From NCBI RefSeq assembly GCF_014647135.1, contig NZ_BMOP01000004.1:123496-187495 (forward strand): a DNA stretch of 64,000 nucleotides. The letters run 5' to 3'. Within the stretch, counting starts at the first letter, position 1. Each line of letters starts with the position of its first letter. Made by a program: the position numbers and the translations under genes. Source of the DNA: Shewanella xiamenensis. Its GTDB lineage: Bacteria > Pseudomonadota > Gammaproteobacteria > Enterobacterales > Shewanellaceae. This document shows, in pieces, positions 9,873 to 18,107 of the stretch. Below the pieces are notes generated by a model. It saw only the letters and a list, made by a program, of their open reading frames with translations. It searched no databases and had not been told where the DNA came from.

Positions 9873-10940
9873 TTAAATCAAGGTTGCTAACATCTCATCA
9901 CTATAAGCCACCAGCTCCTCGCCTTTACGCACTTTAGCAACATAATCGGGGTTAGCGATAAAGGGGCGACCAATTGCAATTAAGTCAAATTTATTCTCAG
10001 CAATGGCCTTGCTCGCCGTCTGTGCACTATAACTGCCCACACCCACTAGCGTTTTGCCATAGTGTGCACGAACATAACTTGATGCAGAGCCGCCTAAGTA
10101 ATCAAACTCCATACTGTCATCGAAAATACCGATATGCACAAAGGCCAGATCGCGTTTTTCTAACTCAGGAAGTAAATAATCAAAAACCGCACGGTCACGG
10201 CTATCGCTTGCCATATTGAAATAGGCGCCGGGGGAAATACGTAAACCCGTTCTGTCTTTACCAATACGTGCGGCAATTGCATCGACCACTTCTAAGGCAA
10301 ACCGTGACATATTGGCTGGTGTGCCACCATATTCATCGGTACGACGATTACTATCATGGTGTAAGAATTCATCAATCAAGTAACCATTAGCACCGTGGAT
10401 CTCAACGCCATCAAAGCCGGCTTCAATCGCATTCTCAGCCGCTTTTGCATAATCACGCACCAGCCCCTGAATATCTTCAACCGTTGCAGCTTTTGGCGTT
10501 ACATAGGTCAATTCACGCATTCTTGGCACACTGCCTTCAATTTTCTGGGCAGAAGGAGCCAGCACATCACCACCACCGAAGAAATGTGGATGAGCAACAC
10601 GGCCTGTATGCCATAATTGCACAAAAATCTTACCGCCATTGGCATGCACAGCATCTGTCACTTTGCGCCAGCCTGCAATTTGCCCTTGGGTAAAAATACC
10701 GGGAGTGTTTGGGTAGCCTTGGGCATCTGGGCGAATAATCGTGGCCTCGGAGATAATCAATCCGGCTTCAGCACGGCGTGCATAGTAAGCCACCATATCA
10801 TCGGTAGGAACCAAGTCGGCATCAGCCATACAGCGCGTTAATGGCGCCATCAAAATACGGTTTTTTAAGGTTATCGTGTCATTAAGCTTATAGGTGTCGA
10901 ATAGATTACCTACAGAATTCACTGCATTTTCAATCGTCAT
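9873..10940 (-). CDS. Old-yellow-enzyme family NADH:flavin oxidoreductase / alkene reductase
   Basis: A 355-aa FMN-dependent TIM-barrel ene-reductase. Visible family signatures are MAPLTRCMAD near the N-terminus, the WHTGR segment, HGANGYL with the His/Asn substrate pair (about 180-190), FLHHDSNRRTDEYGG, and the phosphate-binding IGRPFIANPD near the C-terminus. Members such as NemA reduce activated alkenes, N-ethylmaleimide and nitro compounds with NAD(P)H. The gene is divergent from a TetR regulator, with three related palindromes between them, the arrangement of nemR-nemA-like systems. Repression by the TetR protein and induction by electrophiles are inferred from this context. Confidence 0.92.
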   Translation of the reverse strand: MTIENAVNSVGNLFDTYKLNDTITLKNRILMAPLTRCMADADLVPTDDMVAYYARRAEAGLIISEATIIRPDAQGYPNTPGIFTQGQIAGWRKVTDAVHANGGKIFVQLWHTGRVAHPHFFGGGDVLAPSAQKIEGSVPRMRELTYVTPKAATVEDIQGLVRDYAKAAENAIEAGFDGVEIHGANGYLIDEFLHHDSNRRTDEYGGTPANMSRFALEVVDAIAARIGKDRTGLRISPGAYFNMASDSRDRAVFDYLLPELEKRDLAFVHIGIFDDSMEFDYLGGSASSYVRAHYGKTLVGVGSYSAQTASKAIAENKFDLIAIGRPFIANPDYVAKVRKGEELVAYSDEMLATLI

Positions 10941-10956
10941 TGGTTAAACCCCATTC

Positions 10957-11023
10957 TTGAATGTACGTTCAAGATATTACTATTTGAATGATCATTCAAG
11001 AACATTTTTGAATGTTTGTTCAA
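10957..11023. promoter_or_regulatory. Array of three TTGAAtg-N4-caTTCAA palindromic operators
   Basis: Three 16-bp palindromes start with TTGAATG and end with TTCAA, at 10957-10972, 10984-10999 and 11008-11023. Centres are 27 and 24 bp apart. The middle one is perfect (TTGAATGATCATTCAA). They fill the space between the divergent reductase and TetR genes and are the obvious operator set for that regulator. Confidence 0.75.
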
Positions 11024-11069
11024 AATTAGTTAGAATCTCCGGCAAGTATCGGTAAGAGGTAAGAATGCA

Positions 11070-11651
11070 ATGCGAAACGCAGAGTTTGATAGGGCGCAAG
11101 TACTTAGGGGGGCAATGGCGGCCTTTATGCGTAAGGGATATACCAAGACCAGCATGCAAGATCTCACCCAAGCCACCGGATTACACCCTGGGTCCATTTA
11201 CTGTGCTTTTAGTAATAAACGTGGATTACTCATTGCCGCTATCGAGCAATATCAACAGGATAGAAACGAGCAATTCAAGCTTATCTTCTCCAATAACCAG
11301 CCAGTGCTTAAAAATTTAAAAACTTACTTAGATAATGTCGTCGTCGAATGTATCAGCTGCGATAGCCAGCAAGCCTGTTTACTGACCAAAGCGTTAAATG
11401 AAATCGCCGAGCAAGACGATGAGATTCAACATATTATCAGTCAGAATCTCCACCTATGGCAAAACGCACTCACCGCACAATTTGAACTTGCAGCTTCTCA
11501 AGGAATGTTACAAGGGCAGCTCAATAGCGAGCAGAGAGCACAATATTTAATGATGGGAATTTATGGCTTACGAACCTTCGCCCACACCCATCCGCAGGCG
11601 GAGATATTGCAGCAATTAGCCAATAAACTGTTTGATGATGTTTGCAGATAA
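11070..11651 (+). CDS. TetR/AcrR-family repressor, NemR-like
   Basis: A 193-aa regulator with an N-terminal TetR helix-turn-helix (residues about 8-55: AAFMRKGYTKTSMQDLTQATG, then GSIYCAFSNKRGLL, both quoted in part) and a C-terminal ligand/dimer domain. Cysteines in VVECISCDSQQACLL are candidates for electrophile sensing, as in NemR. The ATG at 11070 is preferred because it follows an AGAGG site; an ATG at 11065 is in another frame. It is divergent from the ene-reductase gene and probably autoregulates through the three palindromes. Family call is firm; the inducer is inferred. Confidence 0.88.
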   Translation: MRNAEFDRAQVLRGAMAAFMRKGYTKTSMQDLTQATGLHPGSIYCAFSNKRGLLIAAIEQYQQDRNEQFKLIFSNNQPVLKNLKTYLDNVVVECISCDSQQACLLTKALNEIAEQDDEIQHIISQNLHLWQNALTAQFELAASQGMLQGQLNSEQRAQYLMMGIYGLRTFAHTHPQAEILQQLANKLFDDVCR

Positions 11652-11691
11652 CAGCCGAACCTGACGCTTATTTAACCGAACGCATAAAGCA

Positions 11692-11721
11692 AAAGGACGA
11701 TAAATCAACTTATCGTCCTTT
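11692..11721. terminator. Bidirectional rho-independent terminator
   Basis: A perfect 12-bp stem AAAGGACGATAA/TTATCGTCCTTT with a 6-base loop lies between the convergent tetR-type gene and the small TIGR02922-like gene. Confidence 0.85.
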
Positions 11722-11751
11722 CAATATGATGTTTTGCCAGTATATTTTTTC

Positions 11752-11976
11752 TTAACCTATATTTGCCTGTGCAAAAACACGCTCACCGAGTGAGTTCAAA
11801 ATCTTACACTCACCTTCTAATACGGCAATAATGGATTTTCCTTTGCGAAAACTTGCAGGAATCATCACACGACCTGACTCGCTAACAGGTAAACCTTGTA
11901 ACACCGAATTGTGCATAATTAACCCAACGGGCGCATCATAATACAAAACTGTAACAGTCGCTTGTGTTGCTTGCAT
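11752..11976 (-). CDS. Small TIGR02922-like conserved protein
   Basis: A 74-aa protein (start MQATQATVTVLYYDAPVGL, end FAQANIG) with no signal or membrane segment. Its alternating hydrophobic pattern suggests a small beta fold (VTVLYYD, GRVMIPASFRKGKSIIAVLEGE). It resembles the small family named TIGR02922, which I recall as restricted to Shewanella, Colwellia and relatives. Function is unknown. It is monocistronic and ends at the hairpin at 11692-11721. Confidence 0.7.
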   Translation of the reverse strand: MQATQATVTVLYYDAPVGLIMHNSVLQGLPVSESGRVMIPASFRKGKSIIAVLEGECKILNSLGERVFAQANIG

Positions 11977-12299
11977 AACTTTTAACTCACATTAAGCAGA
12001 ATCTACTGCTATCGATCAAAGTGGCAAGAGTCTCCGTTCATCTCTTATGAAAACAAAACTCAAAACTTTTTTTACCATTTAAAATCAACAAATTAAAAAC
12101 TCAAAGCGATATAACTTTGTACAAAAGATAAAGACATCATCGCGCCATGAATATCACATCATTTAAGCACTTCGGCAAATAGATGCCAATCTATTTCTAT
12201 TTTGTTAATCAAATCCGCGCAATCGATCACACTTAAGTAACAAGGGCAGATGAATATTTATCTACAAAATAAAAGCGTTAATTCTATATTAAACTACTG
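11977..12299. other. AT-rich intergenic region
   Basis: 323 bp upstream of the small TIGR02922-like gene and downstream of the chemoreceptor gene. Very AT-rich with several T-runs. I see no open frame and no clear terminator for the chemoreceptor gene. Confidence 0.6.
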
Positions 12300-13868
12300 T
12301 TACTTCGCTTTAAACCCTACTCGAAAACCGCCCCAGTGTTTACCATTAACATAAATGGGTACTGACAAGTCATGCATAATCTCCCCGGTATCTCGCTTAT
12401 AGGTTTGCAGTAAAACAGGATCCGTATGTGTCCCACAACGGCTGCCCGTTGGGTCATTAAATAAGCGTTTAGTGCGATTATGCACCATATCAACCTCAAC
12501 TTTGCCCGTTAATGCTTGGCTAAAGCGTTTATTATGGGTTGGGAAATAACCTTTTTTATCAACGGCTCCAGCATAAATGATCTCACTATGCTTAGCTAAA
12601 ATCGGTTCTTGAATCGCGGGAAAATGTTGATCGGTGAAACGGTCAAATGCTGTGGTATATTTCTGCGGCTGAGTATTGGCAATTGGCTGATATTTGGGAC
12701 TAAACAACTCTGCTTCCGTAAAACTACGATTAGCTAATCCTTGCGCAAGTTTCTCTCCGCAAGCTTTTGCCGCTTCATTAGCGACTAATAGCACTTGTTG
12801 ATCAAAGGTTTGAGTATCCCAATGAGACAATGCTTTAAATATACCCTCTGTCGTTAATGACAGGGTAAACGCCTGCTCAGAAACCGTCATGCTTTGTCTT
12901 CCTGTCGCAGTCAGCGAGTCACGGATCTGCGCTACCGAGTTGCTAATCTCATTGGTGGTATGATTGTATTGCTTAAGGGATTCTTCCATATCTCCAAGCG
13001 CATGCGCAGAACGAGTTACAGAGGTTGAGATATCAGTAAAGTGACCATCCAACTCCCCCATCGCACCGACAACATCAGCAGTTTGCAAAACCACTCGTTC
13101 CATTAACGCTGAACTTTTGTCTGTTTCAGCACGAATTTCGAGCAGCATCTTACCGATATCTTGGGTCGCTCCAGCCGTTTTTCCGGCAAGGCTTCGAACC
13201 TCATCAGCTACCACAGCAAAGCCTCGCCCTTGCTCTCCAGCTCTTGCCGCTTCAATAGCAGCATTTAATGCCAGTAAGTTTGTTTGTTCCGCAACCGAAT
13301 TAATGACCTCGGTGATTTTTTGAATTTGTTCAGCTTTTGACTTTAAGGCCTGCACTTGCTGAGCGGCAGTGTTGATATCAGCATTTAATGATTCGATAGC
13401 AGATACGCCCTTTTGTGCTTGAGTTCTGCCTTGCACACTCAAGCGCTCAGCCTCTTGGGTTTGGACTAAAATGCTGCTGGCATTATCACCAAGCAAAGCA
13501 GTTGTATTACTCAATTGCGCCGCAGCCACCGCGATAGCACTCGCATGTTCACCATTGGACTCAATCGATTTATTCAATAAATCAATAAAATGTGAGACCT
13601 CAGCTGCACCAATTGCAATCTTACTGGTTTGGACGCTGATATCATGTTCAGGAGAGCTTAACCGATTGAGCCTAAGAGCATTTTCATCAGGATTTGGCGC
13701 CTTGATACTCAAAAAACGCTTAACAATCCATAATACCCACACACAAACTATCCCGCCTAAAACCAAGGCATGTGTAAAACCGGATAAGGAGATGGCATTA
13801 AGTAAAAGGCTGCCAAACACAACTAAGACTAAACTCAGTGCAATGACGATTTTATGTTGTAATTCCAT
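12300..13868 (-). CDS. Methyl-accepting chemotaxis protein with C-terminal sensor-like domain
   Basis: A 522-aa protein with two N-terminal hydrophobic segments (about residues 7-25 and 30-50) separated by only a few residues, so there is almost no periplasmic domain. The signalling domain follows (about 80-350) with the conserved hairpin tip [32 protein letters not shown] (quoted for position, about 190-225; only its parts [11 protein letters not shown] and [11 protein letters not shown] matter). After it comes an unusual ~150-residue cytoplasmic domain ending DLSVPIYVNGKHWGGFRVGF, like the C-terminal Cache/PAS-like domain of some receptors. Sensing is thus probably intracellular. Monocistronic. 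Confidence 0.9.
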   Translation of the reverse strand: MELQHKIVIALSLVLVVFGSLLLNAISLSGFTHALVLGGIVCVWVLWIVKRFLSIKAPNPDENALRLNRLSSPEHDISVQTSKIAIGAAEVSHFIDLLNKSIESNGEHASAIAVAAAQLSNTTALLGDNASSILVQTQEAERLSVQGRTQAQKGVSAIESLNADINTAAQQVQALKSKAEQIQKITEVINSVAEQTNLLALNAAIEAARAGEQGRGFAVVADEVRSLAGKTAGATQDIGKMLLEIRAETDKSSALMERVVLQTADVVGAMGELDGHFTDISTSVTRSAHALGDMEESLKQYNHTTNEISNSVAQIRDSLTATGRQSMTVSEQAFTLSLTTEGIFKALSHWDTQTFDQQVLLVANEAAKACGEKLAQGLANRSFTEAELFSPKYQPIANTQPQKYTTAFDRFTDQHFPAIQEPILAKHSEIIYAGAVDKKGYFPTHNKRFSQALTGKVEVDMVHNRTKRLFNDPTGSRCGTHTDPVLLQTYKRDTGEIMHDLSVPIYVNGKHWGGFRVGFKAK

Positions 13869-14251
13869 ATTTGTATCTCACCAAGAAAACGCACATGCAA
13901 AGTGAGAGAAGTGAGTATTCACTTGCTATCCATTGCTATTTGATTGGCCGCAGTAAGCAGAATAGACAAATTCAAACACTGCGTAGTGAGTCTATCCTTC
14001 TGACTAAATTGAACTATTCATCCTAAAACCTATAGTCTATCTTCAGCGCTCTAACGCGCTTATGGCATTAGACATTAGTATAGATTTCGCCGAATTACCC
14101 AATAAATCCTTCCTAAAATCCTCTGGCCATTTTTAGCTGACAAAATGTGGTGCTTATCGCTTTATTGACAAGAATTCCAACTCGAGTGACTGCACATACG
14201 GCAAGAAAACTGCTACTATCGGCGCAATTTTTTTGAGCTAACGAGATCAAG
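13869..14251. other. Intergenic region between divergent chemoreceptor and YebC genes
   Basis: 383 bp containing the promoters of both flanking genes. On the + strand an extended -10 (TGCTACTAT, 14211-14219) lies 33 bp before the yebC-type ATG, with only a weak -35. No open frame is supported. Confidence 0.5.
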
Positions 14252-14974
14252 ATGGGCAGAGCATATCAAAACCGTAAAGAATCCATGGCGAAAACAGCTG
14301 GCCAGAAAACCCGCCTTTACTCACGCTACGGTAAAGAAATTTACGTAGTCGCCAAACAAGGTGGTGTCGAGCCGGACGGCAACTTATCACTCCGTCGTTT
14401 AATCGAACGCGCGAAGAAAGATCAAGTACCAGCACACGTTATTGAACGTGCTATTGATAAAGCCAAAGGTGGTGGCGGTGAAGATTATGATACTGCCCGT
14501 TATGAAGGTTTCGGCCCAGGTAACTGCATGGTCATCGTCGACTGCTTAACCGATAACGTAAAACGTACTTTTACTGAAGTACGTCAAGCCTTCGTAAAAA
14601 ACGATGCCAAACTTGGTACACCCGGTACAGTAGGCCATATGTTTGACCAATCTGCCGTGTTCGTTTTCCCCGGTGAAGATGAAGATGCCATCCTCGAAAT
14701 TCTAATGATGGCCGATGTCGATGTGAATGACGTTGAAGTGGAAGATGGCATGATCAGTGTTATCGCACCACACACCGAGTTTTTCAAAGTTAAAACGGCA
14801 CTGACAGATGCAATGCCTAACATCAACTTTGAAGTCGAGAACATCACTTTTGTGCCTCAAACTATGACCCCAGTTTCCGGTGAAGATGTGGCAGTATTCG
14901 ATAAATTTATCGCCGCTTTAGAAGATTGTGACGACGTGCAAAACGTTTATCACAATGCAGAAATTCAAGATTAA
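14252..14974 (+). CDS. YebC/PmpR-family protein (YeeN-like)
   Basis: A 240-aa protein of the YebC family, with the family N-terminus rich in basic residues ([19 protein letters not shown]), then [23 protein letters not shown] and the acidic C-terminal half. Family members were described as DNA-binding transcriptional regulators; recent work links YebC/YeeN proteins to relief of ribosome stalling at proline-rich motifs. Here the start has the AYQNRK form typical of the YeeN subgroup rather than the AGHSKW form of YebC. Monocistronic, followed by a strong terminator. Confidence 0.88.
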   Translation: MGRAYQNRKESMAKTAGQKTRLYSRYGKEIYVVAKQGGVEPDGNLSLRRLIERAKKDQVPAHVIERAIDKAKGGGGEDYDTARYEGFGPGNCMVIVDCLTDNVKRTFTEVRQAFVKNDAKLGTPGTVGHMFDQSAVFVFPGEDEDAILEILMMADVDVNDVEVEDGMISVIAPHTEFFKVKTALTDAMPNINFEVENITFVPQTMTPVSGEDVAVFDKFIAALEDCDDVQNVYHNAEIQD

Positions 14975-14991
14975 TTAAAATCTTACTTAAC

Positions 14992-15019
14992 AAAAACGCA
15001 GCCAATGAGCTGCGTTTTT
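14992..15019 (+). terminator. Rho-independent terminator after the YebC-family gene
   Basis: A perfect 11-bp stem AAAAACGCAGC/GCTGCGTTTTT with a 6-base loop lies 18 bp after the stop codon. Confidence 0.9.
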
Positions 15020-15021
15020 AT

Positions 15022-15310
15022 TTGCGATCATGCATGAAATTCAATCGCAGCACACTTGGCCAAACGCGCGAGATCTCGTAGCGCGCTTCATGGAGGGACT
15101 CATCATCGCGATGGGCCATAATCATTATGGAAAATAGTTGCCACTGCCGAAAGCGGCGCCATATCCATACAATACCCACCGACCACTAACACCTGCGAGT
15201 AGTAAAGCGTTACCGCATCCGGCAATTGTTATCGCAATACCAAGGTTGCATTCCTACTTTCACTAACTCATAGGCTAACGACACCGCCACTCCCGCTTAA
15301 TAAAAACAAC
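15022..15310 (-). pseudogene. Possible decayed coding remnant
   Basis: This part of the 601-bp gap before the histidine kinase gene is richer in GC than its flanks. On the minus strand it gives short protein-like strings in different frames (e.g. AGVAVSLAYELVKVGMQPW, LLLAGVSGRWVLYGYGAAF, then DDESLHEARYEISRVWPS) broken by stops and frame changes. That pattern suggests an eroded gene, but I cannot name the family. The rest of the gap (15311-15575) is AT-rich and holds the kinase promoter. Confidence 0.25.
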
Positions 15311-15575
15311 GTAGCTTGATTTTATCAAAAACACTGCTCACATTGAGATAGGACTCTAATATATTGATTTAAAATAAATATATAACATCACCATATAGCT
15401 GGCGTTATTAGGCGTGGTTAATAATCCACATATCAGATAAAACTTCACAAACTGAATTAAATAAATAATTCAAATAACTTAGCGGATTAAGACTTTGCCT
15501 GCGTGATAGACATAGTCTCTTATGGAATACTTGCCTTAGAATGGATGATAAATTGTGATTGAAGGAAGCAAATAG

Positions 15576-16718
15576 GTGCAAGGAAATCGATTAACCAAAG
15601 CAGAAACGATGCTAATTGGTGCGGGTAGCCTCACTTGGGCACTTGTCGCTTGGCTGGGATTTAATCAAGATATTCAAGCCAAGCTACCCACGCTCAACAA
15701 AAGTTGCCATATAGCACTTTATGCATTGTTTATATTATTGTTTTTATTGCTGACAATCTTCGAACATCCTCGTAAAAGTCTCAAGATAAATAGGCTTTTA
15801 ACCATAGTACTTGTTTGCTGTACCCTCAGCTTAATGCTGTTAAGTGAGCATTCTTTGTTACCCATCTTGCTCGTAATATGGGCGTCACTGTTACCCGAGT
15901 TCTTTAGCCGCAATGCCGCGATAGGACAAATCCTGTTAGCCAATCTTAGCTATTACTTCATTCTGCACTTACACACCTCAAACAGTATTATTTTTAATGT
16001 CCTTATTTATATGGGATTCCAGCTATTTGCATACAGCAGTAGTCAAGCGAGATTGTCCGAGCGCGAGTCTCGCCGGATACAGGAACATCTTAATCAACAA
16101 CTTATCGCTACGAGAGCCTTGCTGAGTCAAACCAGCGAGCAGCAAGAAAGGTTGAGGATCTCACGGGATTTGCACGATATTCTCGGCCACCAACTCACTG
16201 CGTTATCATTGCAACTTGAGCTATTAAGTCATCAAGCACCTACGGAGCTCAAATCCACAGTCAATCAGAGTAAATCACTTGCCAAGGAATTATTAGAGAG
16301 TATCCGCGCCGTGGTTCGTGCGCAGCGGGTTAATATTGGCCTCGACTTAAAGCCTCCGCTTGATGCAATAGCAAGCCGTTTACCTAATGTTAGCTTGCGG
16401 TATAAATCATTAGTGCCGCTACAGTCGACTGAACTGGCTCAAGCCTTATTACTGGTATTGCAGGAAGGGATCAGTAATGGGGTGCGCCATGGCAAGGCCA
16501 ATCAGTTCACGCTGTCGATGCAACTGCAACAAACCGAACTTATCATTCAACTTAACGATAATGGTCAAGGTATCAACCAAACCGCTTCAACAGGTATCGG
16601 GCTCAATAGCATGCAGGAAAGGTTATCAGCCTTTAATGGTAAGGTGTGTTTGCAGCCCAATGAAGATGCTAAAGGTTGTAGCCTTATTATCCGGCTGCCA
16701 CAAAATACAACAATGTAA
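15576..16718 (+). CDS. Sensor histidine kinase, DesK/LiaS type
   Basis: A 380-aa kinase. Residues about 10-155 hold five or six hydrophobic segments without a sizeable extracellular loop, so the sensor is the membrane itself. A coiled-coil linker (about 155-192) leads to a HisKA_3 motif RISRDLHDILGHQ with phospho-acceptor His200, then an HATPase domain with the N-box QEGISNGVRHGK and G-box GIGLNSMQERL. The start is GTG at 15576 behind GGAAG; no better ATG lies upstream. The NarL-type regulator gene begins 44 bp downstream, making a standard pair like DesK/DesR or LiaS/LiaR. The stimulus (perhaps membrane state) is unknown. Confidence 0.88.
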   Translation: MQGNRLTKAETMLIGAGSLTWALVAWLGFNQDIQAKLPTLNKSCHIALYALFILLFLLLTIFEHPRKSLKINRLLTIVLVCCTLSLMLLSEHSLLPILLVIWASLLPEFFSRNAAIGQILLANLSYYFILHLHTSNSIIFNVLIYMGFQLFAYSSSQARLSERESRRIQEHLNQQLIATRALLSQTSEQQERLRISRDLHDILGHQLTALSLQLELLSHQAPTELKSTVNQSKSLAKELLESIRAVVRAQRVNIGLDLKPPLDAIASRLPNVSLRYKSLVPLQSTELAQALLLVLQEGISNGVRHGKANQFTLSMQLQQTELIIQLNDNGQGINQTASTGIGLNSMQERLSAFNGKVCLQPNEDAKGCSLIIRLPQNTTM

Positions 16719-16762
16719 AAGACATCCCAACAAAACGGGTTACAAGGAATAAGTCGCTACTT

Positions 16763-17458
16763 ATGGAAAAATTTCAATCGGCAATCACAACTGATAACCC
16801 ATCCGCACCTCATACTATCAAGGTGGGATTAGTGGAAGACCAACAGTTAGTTCGTCAGGGGATCGCGAGCCTAATTGCCATTTCTCAGCATATCAAGGTG
16901 ACTTGGCAGGCTGAGAATGGTCAAGAAGCACTTAGGCTGCTGGAAACTGAAGCCGTAGATTTGCTATTAAGTGATATTCGCATGCCAGTGCTCGATGGTA
17001 TTAGTTTGCTAAAACAGCTTCGCGCCGTACAAAATCCCTTACCAGTAATAATGTTAACCACCTTTGATGACAGCGAATTGTTTTTAAATAGCTTACATGC
17101 CGGCGCAAATGGCTTCTTATTGAAGGATGTGTCTCTGGATAAGTTACTGCATGCCATTGAAACGGTTGCCAAAGGTGAGTATCTGATAGAACCTTCAGTA
17201 CTTGAACAGATGCAGCACCGATCTCCTACATCTCTATCTCCTGCGCCTCTCAACATTGCAACTCAAGCGTTGTTATCAGCTCGCGAGCAAGAGATTTTAC
17301 GCTATATGGCGGGAGGGTTTTCCAATAAAGAAATCGCCGATGCAGTATTTTTGGCCGAAGGAACCGTGAAAAACCACGTTTCAACCATTTTGGCTAAACT
17401 CAATTGCCGAGACCGTACTCAAGCAGTACTAAGAGGCTTACAAATCGGCTTAATTTAG
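16763..17458 (+). CDS. NarL/FixJ-type response regulator
   Basis: A 231-aa regulator with a 19-residue N-terminal extension, a receiver domain (about 20-140, phospho-acceptor Asp71 in LLSDIRMP, Thr and Lys of the active site in MLTTFDD and LLKDV), and a LuxR-type helix-turn-helix (about 165-231: LSAREQEILRYMAGG, then NKEIADAVFLAEGTVKNHV). It is encoded with the DesK-type kinase and ends at a strong terminator. No target genes can be read from the window. Confidence 0.9.
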   Translation: MEKFQSAITTDNPSAPHTIKVGLVEDQQLVRQGIASLIAISQHIKVTWQAENGQEALRLLETEAVDLLLSDIRMPVLDGISLLKQLRAVQNPLPVIMLTTFDDSELFLNSLHAGANGFLLKDVSLDKLLHAIETVAKGEYLIEPSVLEQMQHRSPTSLSPAPLNIATQALLSAREQEILRYMAGGFSNKEIADAVFLAEGTVKNHVSTILAKLNCRDRTQAVLRGLQIGLI

Positions 17459-17475
17459 AACGGGCCCACCAACGA

Positions 17476-17499
17476 AAAAGGGCCTTAAAGGCCCTTTTC
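17476..17499. terminator. Bidirectional rho-independent terminator
   Basis: Perfect 9-bp stem AAAAGGGCC/GGCCCTTTT with loop TTAAA between the convergent response-regulator and hpf genes. Confidence 0.88.
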
Positions 17500-17522
17500 A
17501 ATGCAATCACTGCCGCGAAAAA

Positions 17523-17879
17523 CTAGCGTAAATCCATCTCTTGGATAATTTCATGGGCAATAGGTGGCGTTGTGCAGGTCGGCTTTTCATGTAAATCGGC
17601 CTTTAACTGACCTTTACGGTGTTTTAGTGCAGCATCCAATTTTTTAGCTGCTGCAGCAATCGCGGGGTACATGATTTCATCCGTACCTGAGGCGGAGATG
17701 CGACTGCCTTCGTAATTTGTTCGAATTTCAACCTGAAACTCGCCATGCTCCTTAGCAATAATGATATCAAGCCCAATGAGAGTGGGGAAATGAGTGGCGA
17801 TTTTTGAAAACTTTTCGTTAACGTGTTCTTTGACAGAATCAGTAACATCGACATGGTGACCAGAAAGATTAATTTTCAT
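17523..17879 (-). CDS. hpf: Ribosome hibernation promoting factor (short HPF)
   Basis: A 118-aa protein of the HPF/YfiA fold: start MKINLSGHHVDVTDSVKEHV, central HGEFQVEIRTNYEGSRISASG, and the basic helix PAIAAAAKKLDAALKHRKG. Its length and lack of a long C-terminal domain place it in the short HPF class, which with RMF promotes 100S ribosome dimers in stationary phase. The C-terminal ~25 residues (HEKPTCTTPPIAHEIIQEMDLR, quoted in part) extend beyond the E. coli form. In E. coli hpf lies in the rpoN operon; here it stands alone. A second family member, raiA, is at 36710. Confidence 0.88.
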   Translation of the reverse strand: MKINLSGHHVDVTDSVKEHVNEKFSKIATHFPTLIGLDIIIAKEHGEFQVEIRTNYEGSRISASGTDEIMYPAIAAAAKKLDAALKHRKGQLKADLHEKPTCTTPPIAHEIIQEMDLR

Positions 17880-18053
17880 AGGTTGTCCCTTTTAGTGTCT
17901 TTACTTTTTTTTCGCTTCACTATTAGAGCTTGGGGCATGGCAAATAAAACACAAGCCCCCTAGACAAATATTTCGAATGAAACAGGTATTAGCAGCAGCT
18001 AAATGTGAGACTCATCAAAGAAATGGCACAATACGGGAACGTTAAAATAAATT

Positions 18054-18095
18054 AACTGGTTGATTTATAACCGACAAAAAATAAACCAACCAGTT
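18054..18095 (-). terminator. Long AT-rich hairpin downstream of the aerotaxis receptor gene
   Basis: A 15-bp stem (AACTGGTTGATTTAT with ATAAACCAACCAGTT, one mismatch) with a 12-base loop lies just after the stop of the Aer-like gene. The T-rich run beyond it on the minus strand is interrupted, so efficiency is uncertain. Confidence 0.5.
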
Positions 18096-18107
18096 GAATG
18101 CCAAGTG

